From NCBI GenBank assembly GCA_905221605.1, contig CAJNDS010001079.1, forward strand, positions 1 through 64,000: a stretch of DNA of 64,000 nucleotides, given 5' to 3'. A program made the translations under genes and the position numbers. A model generated the notes under the pieces. It searched no databases and had not been told where the DNA came from. It worked only from the letters and a program-made list of their open reading frames with translations. Numbering within the stretch: position 1 is the stretch's first letter; each line of letters starts with the position of its first letter. The stretch is from Symbiodinium natans. Lineage: Eukaryota > Sar > Dinophyceae > Suessiales > Symbiodiniaceae. Shown here in pieces: positions 1 through 9,889 of this stretch.

Positions 1-530
1 CAAACCCTATACAATTTCTATTAAACCCCAAAACCCTAAACCGTAAATCCTTAAACCCTGAACCCGGGGTCCCGAAAATTTCCGGAATTTTCAAAGGGCC
101 ACGTCATCATTGTTGTGTTGGAACCTTAAATCCAACCCGGAAAGTCTAAATCTTAATTCGGATGATTCCGAAAATTCCTAGAATTTTCAGATCCGGGTGA
201 TTCCCAAAATTCCTAGGATTTTCAGACAATAAGCGTAAAATTCCGGGAATTTTCCGGATCCCCCTGCAAGGCCCACACAAGCAGCCAAATTGAATGGAAG
301 AGGAGGCGGGACAACCGACAAGGCGGCCGCAGAGCGAAAATAGGGGTCGAGCCCGTAGCCTTTTATAGGGATATTTTCTTTTGGATATTATCGAATTCAA
401 ATCTCTCTTCGTCTATTGGGAGATTATAGAAATCGTTTCTCATTATATATATTGGAATGAATTCTATCATATTTTTCATGGGTTCTTTGTAGGATTTCTA
501 TCAATTCTATTCGGGGCCTTGTTTGGGGTC
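1..530. other. AT-rich non-coding start of window
   Basis: A few degenerate CCCTAAA units lie at the very start. Positions 160-230 hold two copies of a unit of about 34 bp built around AAAATTCCTAG and ATTTTCAGA, itself near-palindromic. No ORF here has coding character. The composition is clearly richer in A+T than the rest of the window. Confidence 0.5.
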
Positions 531-690
531 ATTTAAATCTTATCTTGGGATATTTGAATCTTGCCCGGGATCATTTCTATTTTATCTTGAGATTATTTCA
601 ATCTTATTTTGGGTGATTTCAATCTATCTTGGGGTCATTTCATCCTTATCTTAGGGATCATTTCAATCTTATCTTGGGACCAAATCATAT
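531..690. repeat. Minisatellite, about 28-bp period
   Basis: Degenerate tandem copies of a unit resembling ATCTTATCTTGGGATCATTTCA are seen directly. Related units occur in the opposite orientation at about 2255-2405 (AAGATTGAAAT and similar), so the 0.7-2.25 kb interval, which contains the LINE-like fragment, is bracketed by inverted minisatellite tracts. Confidence 0.6.
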
Positions 691-1222
691 ATGTTATCGT
701 AATCGTTCTTTATTTCGAGATCTTTCTTCGAACGACGAATCCTCAGAAATCGTCCGACAAATTCCAAAAATCTTTCCAAATGTTGAAGGACGTCGTCCAA
801 TAGATATTTCATTCTTGTTATGTTCCCAAAGGAAATAGAACGAATGGGACTTCTGCAAAATGACCTAAATATCCCAAAGGCACTCCGGAAACCAGTGTCA
901 GCTAGGCAGATATTTCAATCTTATCCGGGGTGGGGTAGAGTGGGACCGGGGGTAACAATGAAATCTCTTGGAGGAATTCATTATATTTGGGCATTATGAT
1001 TCCAAGATTTCAATCTTATATTTCCTGATAAATTTCATTCTAATCCCTCCCAATCAGAATATTTGGTCATTATTTTGATGGTTGTTATAACCGACTCGGA
1101 TAAAATCCTCTTGCATAATTCATTATCTATGGAAGATATCTTACAATCCCCATTGTAGGCCGAACGTCATCTATATCATATATTCCATTCCATCTATCAT
1201 CATTTTCCATAGGGAAGAAATA

Positions 1223-1729
1223 ATGAAATATTCTAATCGATATTTTTATCATATCGGCATCATTTCGAGAATAACGATACAAAATCATGAATCGAATAGG
1301 ATATCCCAATGGGCTTTGTGTCCATATATAGCTTTGGATTTCGCGGTTGTTTCTCTTTTCAAGGTTGGGGAATTTCAGGTTGCTGCCGAAAAAGCCCAGG
1401 GAATTGCTAGTTCTTATGTTCAAATCAAACGTTCTCATCATACTACTCAAGAGCAGTGTCGAGCCCAAGGCATTGGATTTGAACCTGTGGTTTTCGAGAT
1501 GTTGGGCGGTTTGGAGGCAGAGGCGGGTCGTCTGTGCGAATCTCTCTGCCAGGCGGTTGATCGTAAAATTCAACAAGTTTTGGGTCATATTCGTTTACGA
1601 CTCATGTCTCGCATTTCGATTGACATCCAACGATACGTGTATAGGTGTTGTGAACGGGTGCGAATGTCCAATCTCATTGCACCAGAGGATTGTGGTGCCT
1701 CTCGTGCATTCTTATTGGTAGTTTCTTGA
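1223..1729 (+). pseudogene. LINE-like retrotransposon ORF2 3' fragment
   Basis: This 168-codon open frame has coding-like sequence only from about 1330 on. That part includes AAEKAQGIASSYVQIKRSHH, then CRAQGIGFEPVVFEMLGG, then LRLMSRISIDIQRYV. The layout (basic helix, GxxFxPxVFExxGG, arginine-rich end) resembles the C-terminal tail of algal and plant LINE-type reverse-transcriptase ORFs; that is from general knowledge of the family, not a search. No reverse-transcriptase core (YxDD) lies upstream, so this would be a 5'-truncated copy, as is usual for LINEs. The first 35 codons look non-coding and the annotated start is arbitrary. It lies in the AT-rich block, unlike the other genes in the window. 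Confidence 0.5.
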
Positions 1730-3230
1730 ATTTGATTTATCAGGATGATGTCCCCCGCGTAGAATGGAAAGCTTTGCCCTACGATGGCTGGCGGCGGTCA
1801 AGTGAGGCGTTGAGTTTCTAGAATTATTTCATTTTCATAATTCTTATCTGTTTCACTTTTGGAGAATTCCTTCGTCTTTGTTTCGTTTTCTCTTGTTTTC
1901 TGGCGTCTTCCCTCAATTAGGGGTGGTGGTGGGTATATTTGCCCAATCGTGGCCCGTCTCAGTTAGGATTTCGTCTGCTTTTTCGTTTGTTGTATTTCTG
2001 GGAGTTCTCTTTATTTCATTTGAAATGATTTTTCTACCCCATATCTTTCTTACGATAATTAGTACTTTTGGGTATAGATACCACTTACACCGTAGCCAAC
2101 TAGATATTCTTAGAGGTGGTATTTGGTATAAGAAACGATCAATAGCCCTTAGACCATATCCGTAGACACCTGTGCAAAGTTTGAAAGATAAGAGATGAAT
2201 GAATATATATATATAATATAATAGTGGTTTCAAAATCACCATAAATAAGAATGAAATACATCCTGGTACAAAAAATAAGAATGAAATGAATTCCAAAATT
2301 AAATTAAACAATTCAAAAAGATAAGATTGAAATAAACCCCAAAATATAATTCAAATTCAAAAGAGATAAAAATGAAATAATCCAAAATATATAAGATTGA
2401 AATTCCTATAAAAAAAAACGTATTATAACCCAATCTCTATATATATATATATTTATACATATTTCCATAGAACAAATCATATTAAGAATACCATTTCTCA
2501 AGATATTACTCCCCCAAAAGAAATTATAGAATGAATACACATATTAGTAATAAAATCATAATTTGAAATTCATATTCTTATAATCCATCTAATTTCTGAT
2601 ATTAAGAAAATATATAATCATAATAAACCGATATAAATATTTTTAAATAATTAGTATTTGCATTAAATATAAAATATTTCATACATATTATAAGTATGTC
2701 CATTATATCGATTAATTTTGTTAAATCTCTCTTGAAAGAAAATTTAATCAATATCTCGTATGAAATTTGGAGAATCTTTAATTTCTCATATTTCTCACTA
2801 TATAAGCCTTCTTTTATTATACGGGCTCTTCTCATTTAATATCCTACGTGGGGCTACAATTCATGTTTAACAACCACGGAGTCTACGTACGGAATATATT
2901 GTTGACGCGTGCCTGCGCGGCAAATACTCGAACAAAACGCAAATGCGCTGTTTGATTTATCATATTATAGGCATTGGCACATTCGAATTTTCAACCAAGC
3001 TTTCTGTCCAACCCTGCCCGATGTTCTGCTCAAGTATGCCCGATGGTTTGTTCAACCCTGCCCGAATTCAGATATTGACGGATGGACTACGATACTGAAA
3101 AACGACGCCTACGATTGCGCGAAGGCTACGTGGAACCTACGCCGTGCCTACGTAGAATTCAAAATTATAACAATTAACCACTAACCTATGCGGACCTATT
3201 ACGTAGACTTACCTACGCGGACCCTACGAG
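1730..3230. other. AT-rich non-coding block with inverted minisatellite
   Basis: The stretch is strongly A+T rich at about 2170-2830, with TA dinucleotide runs near 2200 and 2445. Repeats of AAGATTGAAAT type at 2255-2405 are reverse complements of the 531-690 minisatellite. No supported gene. Positions 3228-3260 hold a (GA)n run that marks the switch to telomere-like background. Confidence 0.5.
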
Positions 3231-3233
3231 AGG

Positions 3234-3265
<32 letters not shown>

Positions 3266-5916
3266 GCGGCACCCTAAACCCCAAACCCTAAACCCTCAAC
3301 CCAAAATCTAACCCTAAACCCTAAACCCTAAACCCTAAACCCTAAACCCTAAACCCTACACCGGAAAACCCTAGACCCTAAACCCTATACCCTAGACTCT
3401 AGCAGCTCGTCATGCCATCCAAGGTCTGTTTCTCTGCCGCGCTGTCATTTCTGTGGTTGCAACCCATAAGCCTTGAACCGAATGGTGGTTTGGGGGTTTA
3501 GGGTTTGGGGTTTGGGTTTAGGGGTTTTGGGGCTTAGGGGTTTAGGAGTTTAGAGGGGTTTTAGGGGTTTAGGGGTTCAGGGTTTGCACTTGCAGGGCTA
3601 AGCCAGACGCTCTTGCGCTGCAAGCTTCAGCGAGGGCGTCGTGCTATTGCACAGGGCCATCAGGACGGACCTTGGAAGGTTCAACCGAGGAAGCGAACCC
3701 CCCAAACCAGAACCTACCCCTGAGCCCTGAGCCCTGAGCCCTGAACCCTATTCCCTAAACCCTAAACCCTAAACCCTAAACCCTAAACCCTAAACCCTAA
3801 AAGCCGAAACCGGTGTTTGGGGCCAGGAGCTTTGAGGGGCCAGGCCTGACGAGGCCTTAAACCGTACACCCGCAAGCGCTGTAAGTTATATACATATTAT
3901 GCCTATACAGATGTATGAGCCTATGTAGACTTCTACAGGCCTACATGAAACCCCAACACCCTATCCCTAAACCCTAAAGCCTAAATCCTAAACCCTGAAC
4001 CCTGGACCCCAACCCCCTAAACCCCATGCTACACTGCTGATCTCTAAGTCCTCGGAGGTGCGAGGGTCATGGAATCTGCACGGCTTACGGTCGAGGCTGT
4101 TGGTATTTAGGGTTCAGGGTTTTGGTACTGAGGGTTCAGGGTTACAGGGCTTGAGGTTTTGGGTCGAGACGCTTTGGGGTTTACAGGGTGGGGGAACCCT
4201 AAACCCTAAACCCAAAACCCTAAACCCTAAACCTAGGTTCTTGGGGCAGGTTTGGGGTTTAGGCTCTTTGGGGTTTACAGGGTTTGGGCTTTAGGGTTTA
4301 GGCTCTTTGGGGGTTTAGGGTTTAGGTTCTTTGCGGTTTACAGGGTTTGGGGTTTAGGGTCCTGGATCTTTACAGGGTTTGTGCTTTAGGGTCTAGGCTC
4401 TTTGGGGTTGCAGGGTTTGGGGTTTAGGGTTTAGGCTCTTTGGGTTTTGCAGGGTTTGGGGTTTAGGGTTTAGGCTCTTTGGGTTTTGCAGCGTTTGGGG
4501 TTTAGGTCTGTCGGGGTTTGCAAGGCTTAAAGGGTGAACGCATTCTTTGTTCTATGGCTGAAGGGGGTTACAGGGTCTACAAAGGTTTTTAGGCTTGGGT
4601 ATTCGTTTACAGGACGTATAAGGTTCAGATTTTAGGGTTCATTTAAACCCCTGGACTGCGATTGCAACCCCAATGAGGTTCAGGCCTTGGGGTTAGTCAA
4701 GGTTTAGGGTTAAGGGTTTAGGGTTAAGGGTTAAGGGTTAAGGGTTTAGGGTTTAGGGGCAATCCGAAATTGATGATCTCAAATTTAGAAGCAATGAACC
4801 TTGAAGCGATCTCTCCTCAGCTTATTGGACTAGGGGATACCTTATTGGAGTTTCCAAAAGTGCTTGGGGTCCGTTGCAGGTGGTTGCAATGTAGAAAAGG
4901 GGTAGGGTTTAGGGTATCTCAACCGAAGCCAAACCCAACTGCTACCCAAAACTGGATGTTGAGGAACGTAAACCAGGGTACCGTAAGATGGGTATGTACT
5001 GAATACTGAGTAGAATGTTGTCCATGTTGTGGTGACTTTATTCAAGCTCCTGAACAGCACCCCAGAAAACAGGGCAGAAAACAAGGCTGAACCCTAACCC
5101 TAAACCCTAAACCCTAAACCCTAAACCCTAAACCCTAAACCCTAAACCCTAAACCCTAAACCCTAAACCCTAAACCAAAGGTTGACTCGCAACGACGCTC
5201 CCCACCACCGTTTTGCACTTTCCATCTGTGATGGCTGAGGGTTTTGTGACGTGTGGTATACCCGCGCAAAACCGCTAAGACTAAATCAGGGCCACCTGTT
5301 TAGGGGTGTTTGGAGTGTTTAGGGGATTTTAGGGGCGTTTAGGGTTCAGGGTCTAGGGTTTCGGGGCTTTTGGTAGCCCTAAACCCCTAAACCCCAAACC
5401 CTAAACCCTAAACTCCAAACAGCGGGGTCTAAACCCCAAACCCTAAAACCTAAACCCTAAACCCTAGTTGCTTCTGCTCTTTTTCTTCTGCAGGCTGTCG
5501 AGCCATGCTGCTCGAACTTCCCCGCCACGCTGGCTTCTTCAACGGAACGCTTCTCAGGGACAGCCCTCAGGAGCTCTTAGGGTTTAGGGCCTAAAGTTTA
5601 GGGTTTAGGGTTTAGGGTTTAGGGCTAGGGTCGTGCTAAGGTCGTGCTATCTGAACCCAACCTGGGGCTTGGCCGTTGAAGCTAGATTCATTGAGCATCT
5701 TGCACGCCTGCCTCACTGGGGAGGATCGTGGAAGCCCACAAACTCAACCCCGGAGTGCAAATTCCATTCAGCTGCCTCTCTGCAAGCTGCCTCCCATGTG
5801 TCCGCTGATTCTTCTGGGCATTTTTTGTGGGTGAGCGGGGGCCATGGACAGTTTGCGAGGCAGCTAGTAGTCACATAAAAAGGACTGCATCACTGTGTTG
5901 TTGGGCGCGGCTCTTT
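3231..5916. other. Telomere-like repeat background, candidate exons only
   Basis: CCCTAAA arrays (3290-3400, 3740-3800, 5088-5175) alternate with TTTAGGG-derived sequence (3490-3590, 4100-4520, 4690-4760). One segment looks exon-like on the plus strand: 5494-5579 follows a pyrimidine tract ending TTCTGCAG and in one frame reads AMLLELPRHAGFFNGTLLRD. Another possible exon follows CTTGCAG at about 3595-3705. I could not join them to a gene, and the longer open frames here run through TTTAGGG repeat and are probably spurious. Confidence 0.35.
5088..5175. repeat. Interstitial (CCCTAAA)n array
   Basis: About twelve nearly perfect units of the plant- and dinoflagellate-type telomere heptamer, internal to the window and flanked by unique sequence on both sides. 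Confidence 0.95.
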
Positions 5917-8545
5917 TTATTTCTTCTTCTTGTAAGCTGCCTTCATGGCATCCGACTGCGACACAAACGGAGTCTTCTCCTGGGCAGCTTTGAGAGTGTA
6001 CTAGCTGACTCTAGAGCAGCAGCCGGATCGGGAATGACTGAGGGCTTCAGCGATAGTACTTGAAGGTTCATTGGTCGTTACAAGGTTGTAACCCTAAACC
6101 CTAAACCCTAAACCCTAAACCCTAAACCCTAAACCCTAAACCCTAAACCCCTATAAGAGATCCCAGGGCCCATGTCGAAGACTCCAGGGTTTCTAAACTG
6201 CTGCACCTAAATGGGGGGGGTTTCTGAAATTCGGGGTACCCTATTGAGGTCCTGACTATAAGGGGGATCCTACTATTTGGGGGTTCATTTTAGGGGTCCA
6301 CTTTTTTCATAAACCTCCAAATCTAGAACAGAAACCCGGGTGAGTAGGAAGCGGGGTTCTTTTTCCTCGTGATGTGCCTTCCATGCCGCTTACCCCAACC
6401 TCGAGACGCTGCATCCGAATCAAGGCTGAAACAGCAGCTTCGTGCATGTACTCAAACACAACACCCGAAATTTCAAGTGGCCCAATGATTGCCTAGAGAG
6501 GTGGGTCGTCACACGGAAAGCTGGTCTTTTGAGGCCCATGTGTTCCAAACAGCGCTTCTACAACGATAACCCGGTTCTACAAGTCTGCAAAACCCTTGAG
6601 AACACGTACAAACCCGCCGGCCCGCAAAACCCATCGCGCAACACCTTTCTTTGGGGAACCGCGTTCTTCTCCCCAAACCCTGGTTCTCCCAAGGGTTACG
6701 AAAATAAGGGACCCCTCATATAGTCCCCCAAACGGCAGGACTCCCGTATAATCATAAGGACCCCAAGTACCCCTAATTTCGAAAGCCCCCTTTTGAATCT
6801 CTAGGTGAGACCCAGACCCCAGGTTTGGTGTTTAGGGTTTAAGGCTGAGGTGTCGGGAAGTGTGCTCCAGCCGGAGCTCACAAATCTAGGCTTTACTTGA
6901 GGGTTCATGGGTAGTTAGAAGTGGGGTTATAAGTTATAAGTAAATTAACCTGTATTATAACTGTAAGGAGGGCACCAGAACCCTGATTGTATCTACGCAT
7001 GGACCTTCAGGTAGGATCACTACCACTGTAAGATTTCCCTGCCTCAGGCTGTACAACAACAACGAAAAGCGAGCAACGAAGGACACCCAAATACAGATCC
7101 GAGAAAAAACTCAACTCCTCACGCAGCGAATGCCGAAGCCCTAAACCCTAAAGCCTAAAGCCTAAACCCCAAACCCTAAGCCCTATACCCTATACCCTAT
7201 AAGCCCGAAACCCGAGTCTATCACAGCAAGGCCCACCGAGAGCCCACTCTGTCCAAGTCGCATGGTCTGGGAGTTGCTTCCAACGGGCAGCAGCCTCCTT
7301 CATGACCTCTTCAGAACTTAGAGTAGCCCGAAACCCTAAACCCCTAAACCCCTACAAGCGGGGCCCTACTTGGAGTTCAAAGACGCTACTCTGACCGATT
7401 CAGGGCCTTGAATATAAAGTAGGGATAGTTCTAGGGTTCTTCAGGGAGGGAGGTTTAGGGTTTAGGGTTTAGGATTTAGGGTTTAGGGTTTAGGGTTTGG
7501 GGTTTGGGGTTTGGGGTTTGGGGTTTGGGGTTTAGGGCTTAGGGGGTATGTAACCCAAGGTTCCCTAATACTCCCCACTATACACTAAGGCTCCCGAAGC
7601 TTCCCTTAGGTTCCCTAGGCACCTACCCCCCCATGAATCCCTCTCCCTTAAGGACACCATCAGCTATTTCAAATATCCCCAAAAGGACAACCCGCCAAAG
7701 TTTAGGGTTTGGGGTTTATTGTTTAGGGCTTAGGGCTTAGGGTTTATAGCTTAAGGTTTAGGGAGTGGGGGAAGCAGGCACGCCAATACTCAAACCAAAA
7801 CCATTACATCATGAATGTGGCCCTACGGACCCAGATGCAAGCCAAAACTCATGGGACTTGGGCACAGGTTAGGGTTTGAGGTTTAGGGTTTAGGGTTTAG
7901 GGTTTAGGGTTTAGGGTTTAGGGTTTAGGGGGAGGTTTCAGGGCCCCAGGGGTCAGGGGTTCTGGGCCTCAGGGTTTTCGGGTGTCGGTCTCCCCGCTAC
8001 TCCCCAAGGCTCCCGAAGCTTGCCTGAGGTTCCCTTGGCCTACCCACCATGAACCCCCTAAACCCTAAACCCTAAATCCTGCACCCTAACCCCTAAGCCC
8101 TCAACCCTAAACCGTAAACCCTAAACTCTAAACCCTAAACCCTAAACTCAAGACTAGGGCCTTATAGCAGGGCTTCGGGGTCCACACACGCCTCTGTCGA
8201 TTTCGTCCCCGCGCCCATAGACTCCTTGATGGCCGAGTAGTTGTCCTGTCTCCATCATGGGTTTAATGGTTTGGGGATTAGGGAAAGCCCTAAACCCTAA
8301 ACTCCAGGCCAAACCCCAAACCCCAAACCCTAAACCTTAAACCCTAAACCCTAAACCCGAACAAAAACAACAATGGATCGCTGAGGCTTGGGGTTTCGGG
8401 TTTGGGCTTTTCAGGGCCTTCGGGGTGAGGAGTAGCATAAGGGAACTACCCCCAACTGTAGCTGAGGGAGGTTCATGGATTGCACCCGGCCAGTCGCCTT
8501 CATCCACAGGACGTAGGCACTGAGTGGTCGCTTGGGCTTCACCAC
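5917..8545 (-). CDS. HMG-box protein HMG-A, four recognised exons
   Basis: Small DNA-binding protein with one HMG box, presumably nuclear. Minus-strand exons in order: 8498-8545 (VVKPKRPLSAYVLWMK, helix 1), 8192-8245 (DNYSAIKESMGAGTKSTE), about 7265-7306 (VMKEAAARWKQLPD, helix 2) and 5917-5979 (EKTPF then SDAMKAAYKKKK and stop, helix 3 and basic tail). Joined in frame they give a near-canonical HMG box. The first exon follows CTGCAG; donors after exons 1 and 2 are AG|GC; acceptors are AG|G. The exon 3 donor would be CA, so that edge is unsure. Introns hold TTTAGGG/CCCTAAA arrays and a palindromic MITE. An N-terminal exon upstream was not found; a retroelement now occupies the sequence from 9293. 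The family and approximate exon ends are well supported; expression is not known. Confidence 0.75.
6089..6152. repeat. Intronic (CCCTAAA)n array in HMG-A
   Basis: About eight perfect heptamer units lie between the last exon (ending 5979) and exon 3 (from about 7265) of HMG-A. Confidence 0.9.
6894..7013. repeat. MITE-like palindrome, family M2 (HMG-A intron)
   Basis: The left end reads TACTTGAGGGTTCATGGGTA and the right end GCATGGACCTTCAGGTA, which are imperfect inverted repeats about 120 bp apart. Five further copies are at 33140-33263, 34577-34665, 35709-35822, 45869-45996 and 47468-47582. Confidence 0.75.
7454..7545. repeat. Telomere-like array with TTTGGGG variant block
   Basis: TTTAGGG units pass into a run of TTTGGGG variants and then back to TTTAGGG-like units. 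The block structure suggests local amplification of a single variant unit. Confidence 0.85.
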
Positions 8546-8861
8546 CTGCAGAAGGGTTTAGGGTTTAGGGTTTAGGGTTTAGGGTTTAGGGTTACACTGG
8601 CTTAGGGTTCAGGGTTTTCTGCTTAGGGTTGTGTATGGATGTTAGGGGCCCTAGCTACACTGGCTTAGGGTTTAGGGTTTTCTGTTTCGGGTTTTCTGTG
8701 TGGATTTCAGGGGGCCCTACATACCCTAGGATGCTAGGGTTGAAGAAGTTTGTTGGGTTCAAAAGTTCGAAGATTTCAGGGTTGTTGCGCTTAGGTGTTC
8801 CGGGTTCAAGGGTTCATGTCGGCCCTGCTTCGCAGGCGGGCCCCCTTGTGAAGAAAGTCAC

Positions 8862-8932
8862 TATAGGGTTTAGGGTTTAGGGTTTAGGGTTTAGGGTTTA
8901 GGGTTTAGGGTTTAGGGTTTAGGGTTTAGGGT
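8862..8932. repeat. Interstitial (TTTAGGG)n array
   Basis: About ten perfect units, upstream of the first recognised HMG-A exon and opposite in orientation to the CCCTAAA arrays at 9165-9292. Confidence 0.9.
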
Positions 8933-9098
8933 AGCAGGTCCAACATGAAGGCTTAGGGCATCCTCAGTGTCAGTGTGCCCCAAGAAACCAGAAGCAACCC
9001 GAGCTCGTCTGAAACCCCCAAAAACGGAATCTACGTGGTCCCTCGGCCACGTGCACGCTACTGTGTTTACCTGAGGCGTCACAAATACAGGGACTAGG

Positions 9099-9163
9099 TT
9101 GGGATGTGCCCCCTTATACTAACAGTCCGTAGTAGGGATTTTAGTAAGGGGTAACTACAATCC
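9099..9163. repeat. MITE-like repeat, family M1 (partial)
   Basis: Starts TTGGGATGTGCCCCCTTATA followed by CTAACAGTCC, matching one arm of the palindromic family whose fullest copies are at 33647-33743 and 60085-60204. Only about half an element is present here. Confidence 0.6.
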
Positions 9164-9164
9164 C

Positions 9165-9292
9165 ACAAACCCTGAACCCTAAACCCTAAGCCCTAAACCC
9201 TCTAAGCCCTAAACCCTAAACCCCCTAAACCCTAAACCCTAAACCCTAAACCCTAAACCCCCTAAACCCTAAACCCTAAACCCTAAACCCTA
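9165..9292. repeat. (CCCTAAA)n array that received the LTR retroelement
   Basis: The array runs up to 9292, where retroelement sequence begins. Its last five bases, CCCTA at 9288-9292, equal the five bases after the far LTR (30826-30830). Confidence 0.85.
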
Positions 9293-9513
9293 TACGGGGG
9301 GCAACCGAAGGAGGACAGGGAACAAAACAGTCAACCCCAACAGAAGCCCTTGATCCCCTGGACCAACAAACAACAAACCAACCCAAAACACCAAGCACCC
9401 TTTCTTCTCCAGGCGCATGGCCCGATCCTTGAGCCAAAAAATTAGTACCGGGTTCATTGACCCTTTATTCTTTATCACCAACTCTTTTCTTTAATACAAA
9501 CTGCAGCTCCGCA
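9293..9513 (-). repeat. 3' LTR of minus-copy retroelement
   Basis: 221 bp, apparently identical to 30605-30825. On the coding strand it begins TGCGGAGCTGCAG and ends TTGCCCCCCGTA, then continues into TAGGGTTT repeat. It carries the spliced-leader-like segment at 9428-9451. Confidence 0.9.
9428..9451 (-). promoter_or_regulatory. Spliced-leader-like segment in 3' LTR
   Basis: On the coding strand it contains TTTTTTGGCTCAAG preceded by CCGGTACTAA. The 3' end of the dinoflagellate spliced leader is CATTTTGGCTCAAG, with CCGTAG further upstream. The segment lies 62 bases inside the LTR, where a transcript start (R region) could be. It may be a relic of a trans-spliced 5' end. Confidence 0.6.
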
Positions 9514-9541
9514 CTCCCCCTGTCCTAGGATTGCCTAGGAC
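9514..9541 (-). promoter_or_regulatory. Polypurine tract and hairpin next to 3' LTR
   Basis: On the coding strand ACAGGGGGAG (9514-9523) directly abuts the LTR start, as expected for a plus-strand priming site. Just upstream, overlapping by two bases, is a perfect 8-bp stem, GTCCTAGG and CCTAGGAC, with a 4-base loop (9522-9541). Both are kept in the plus copy at 45244-45271. Confidence 0.75.
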
Positions 9542-9889
9542 ACAAACTGGAGGTGCAGACCTTTGGCCAAAAACTGCCATTAAGGCAGCAGCCAGCTGCT
9601 TGGAATGCAAACTGTGGTTTTACGTCATCCAGGACGAATTTATAGCACATTGGCTAAACACCCTTCACCATAGAGAATCTTTTTTACCACCATGATTCTC
9701 TTGTCATTGAAGACTCTTAGTCTTCTTCACCGCGAACCGTGGTCTTTGCTACACGAAAAGCTGTACACTCTCTACTATCAGGGATTTCCATACCCTTAAT
9801 AGTAACCGACATACTTCCGGCGCATTGGCCGTTCCAGCGCACGTGTCTCCAGAAAGAGAAAAACCCATTCCCTCATCGATACCATCCAG
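9542..9889 (-). other. 3' untranslated part of the retroelement
   Basis: Non-coding sequence between the ORF stop and the hairpin, recognisably shared with 44901-45243 of the plus copy (for example the coding-strand segments TATTAAGGGTATGGAAAT and AAGACTAAGAGTCTTCAATG or close variants). No ORF or pol remnant is seen. Confidence 0.6.

Noticed and set aside
1878-2311. Hydrophobic ORFs on both strands in the AT-rich block
   Set aside because: Phe/Ile/Leu-rich because of A+T composition; no family resemblance.
3231-9292. Window as a true chromosome end
   Set aside because: Telomere-like arrays occur in both orientations across more than 60 kb, interleaved with genes and mobile elements, with no terminal polarity.
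9290-9481. 63-residue ORF in the LTR, repeated at 30557-30793
   Set aside because: Lies across the LTR and its telomere-repeat junction; the duplication reflects the two LTRs, not a gene.
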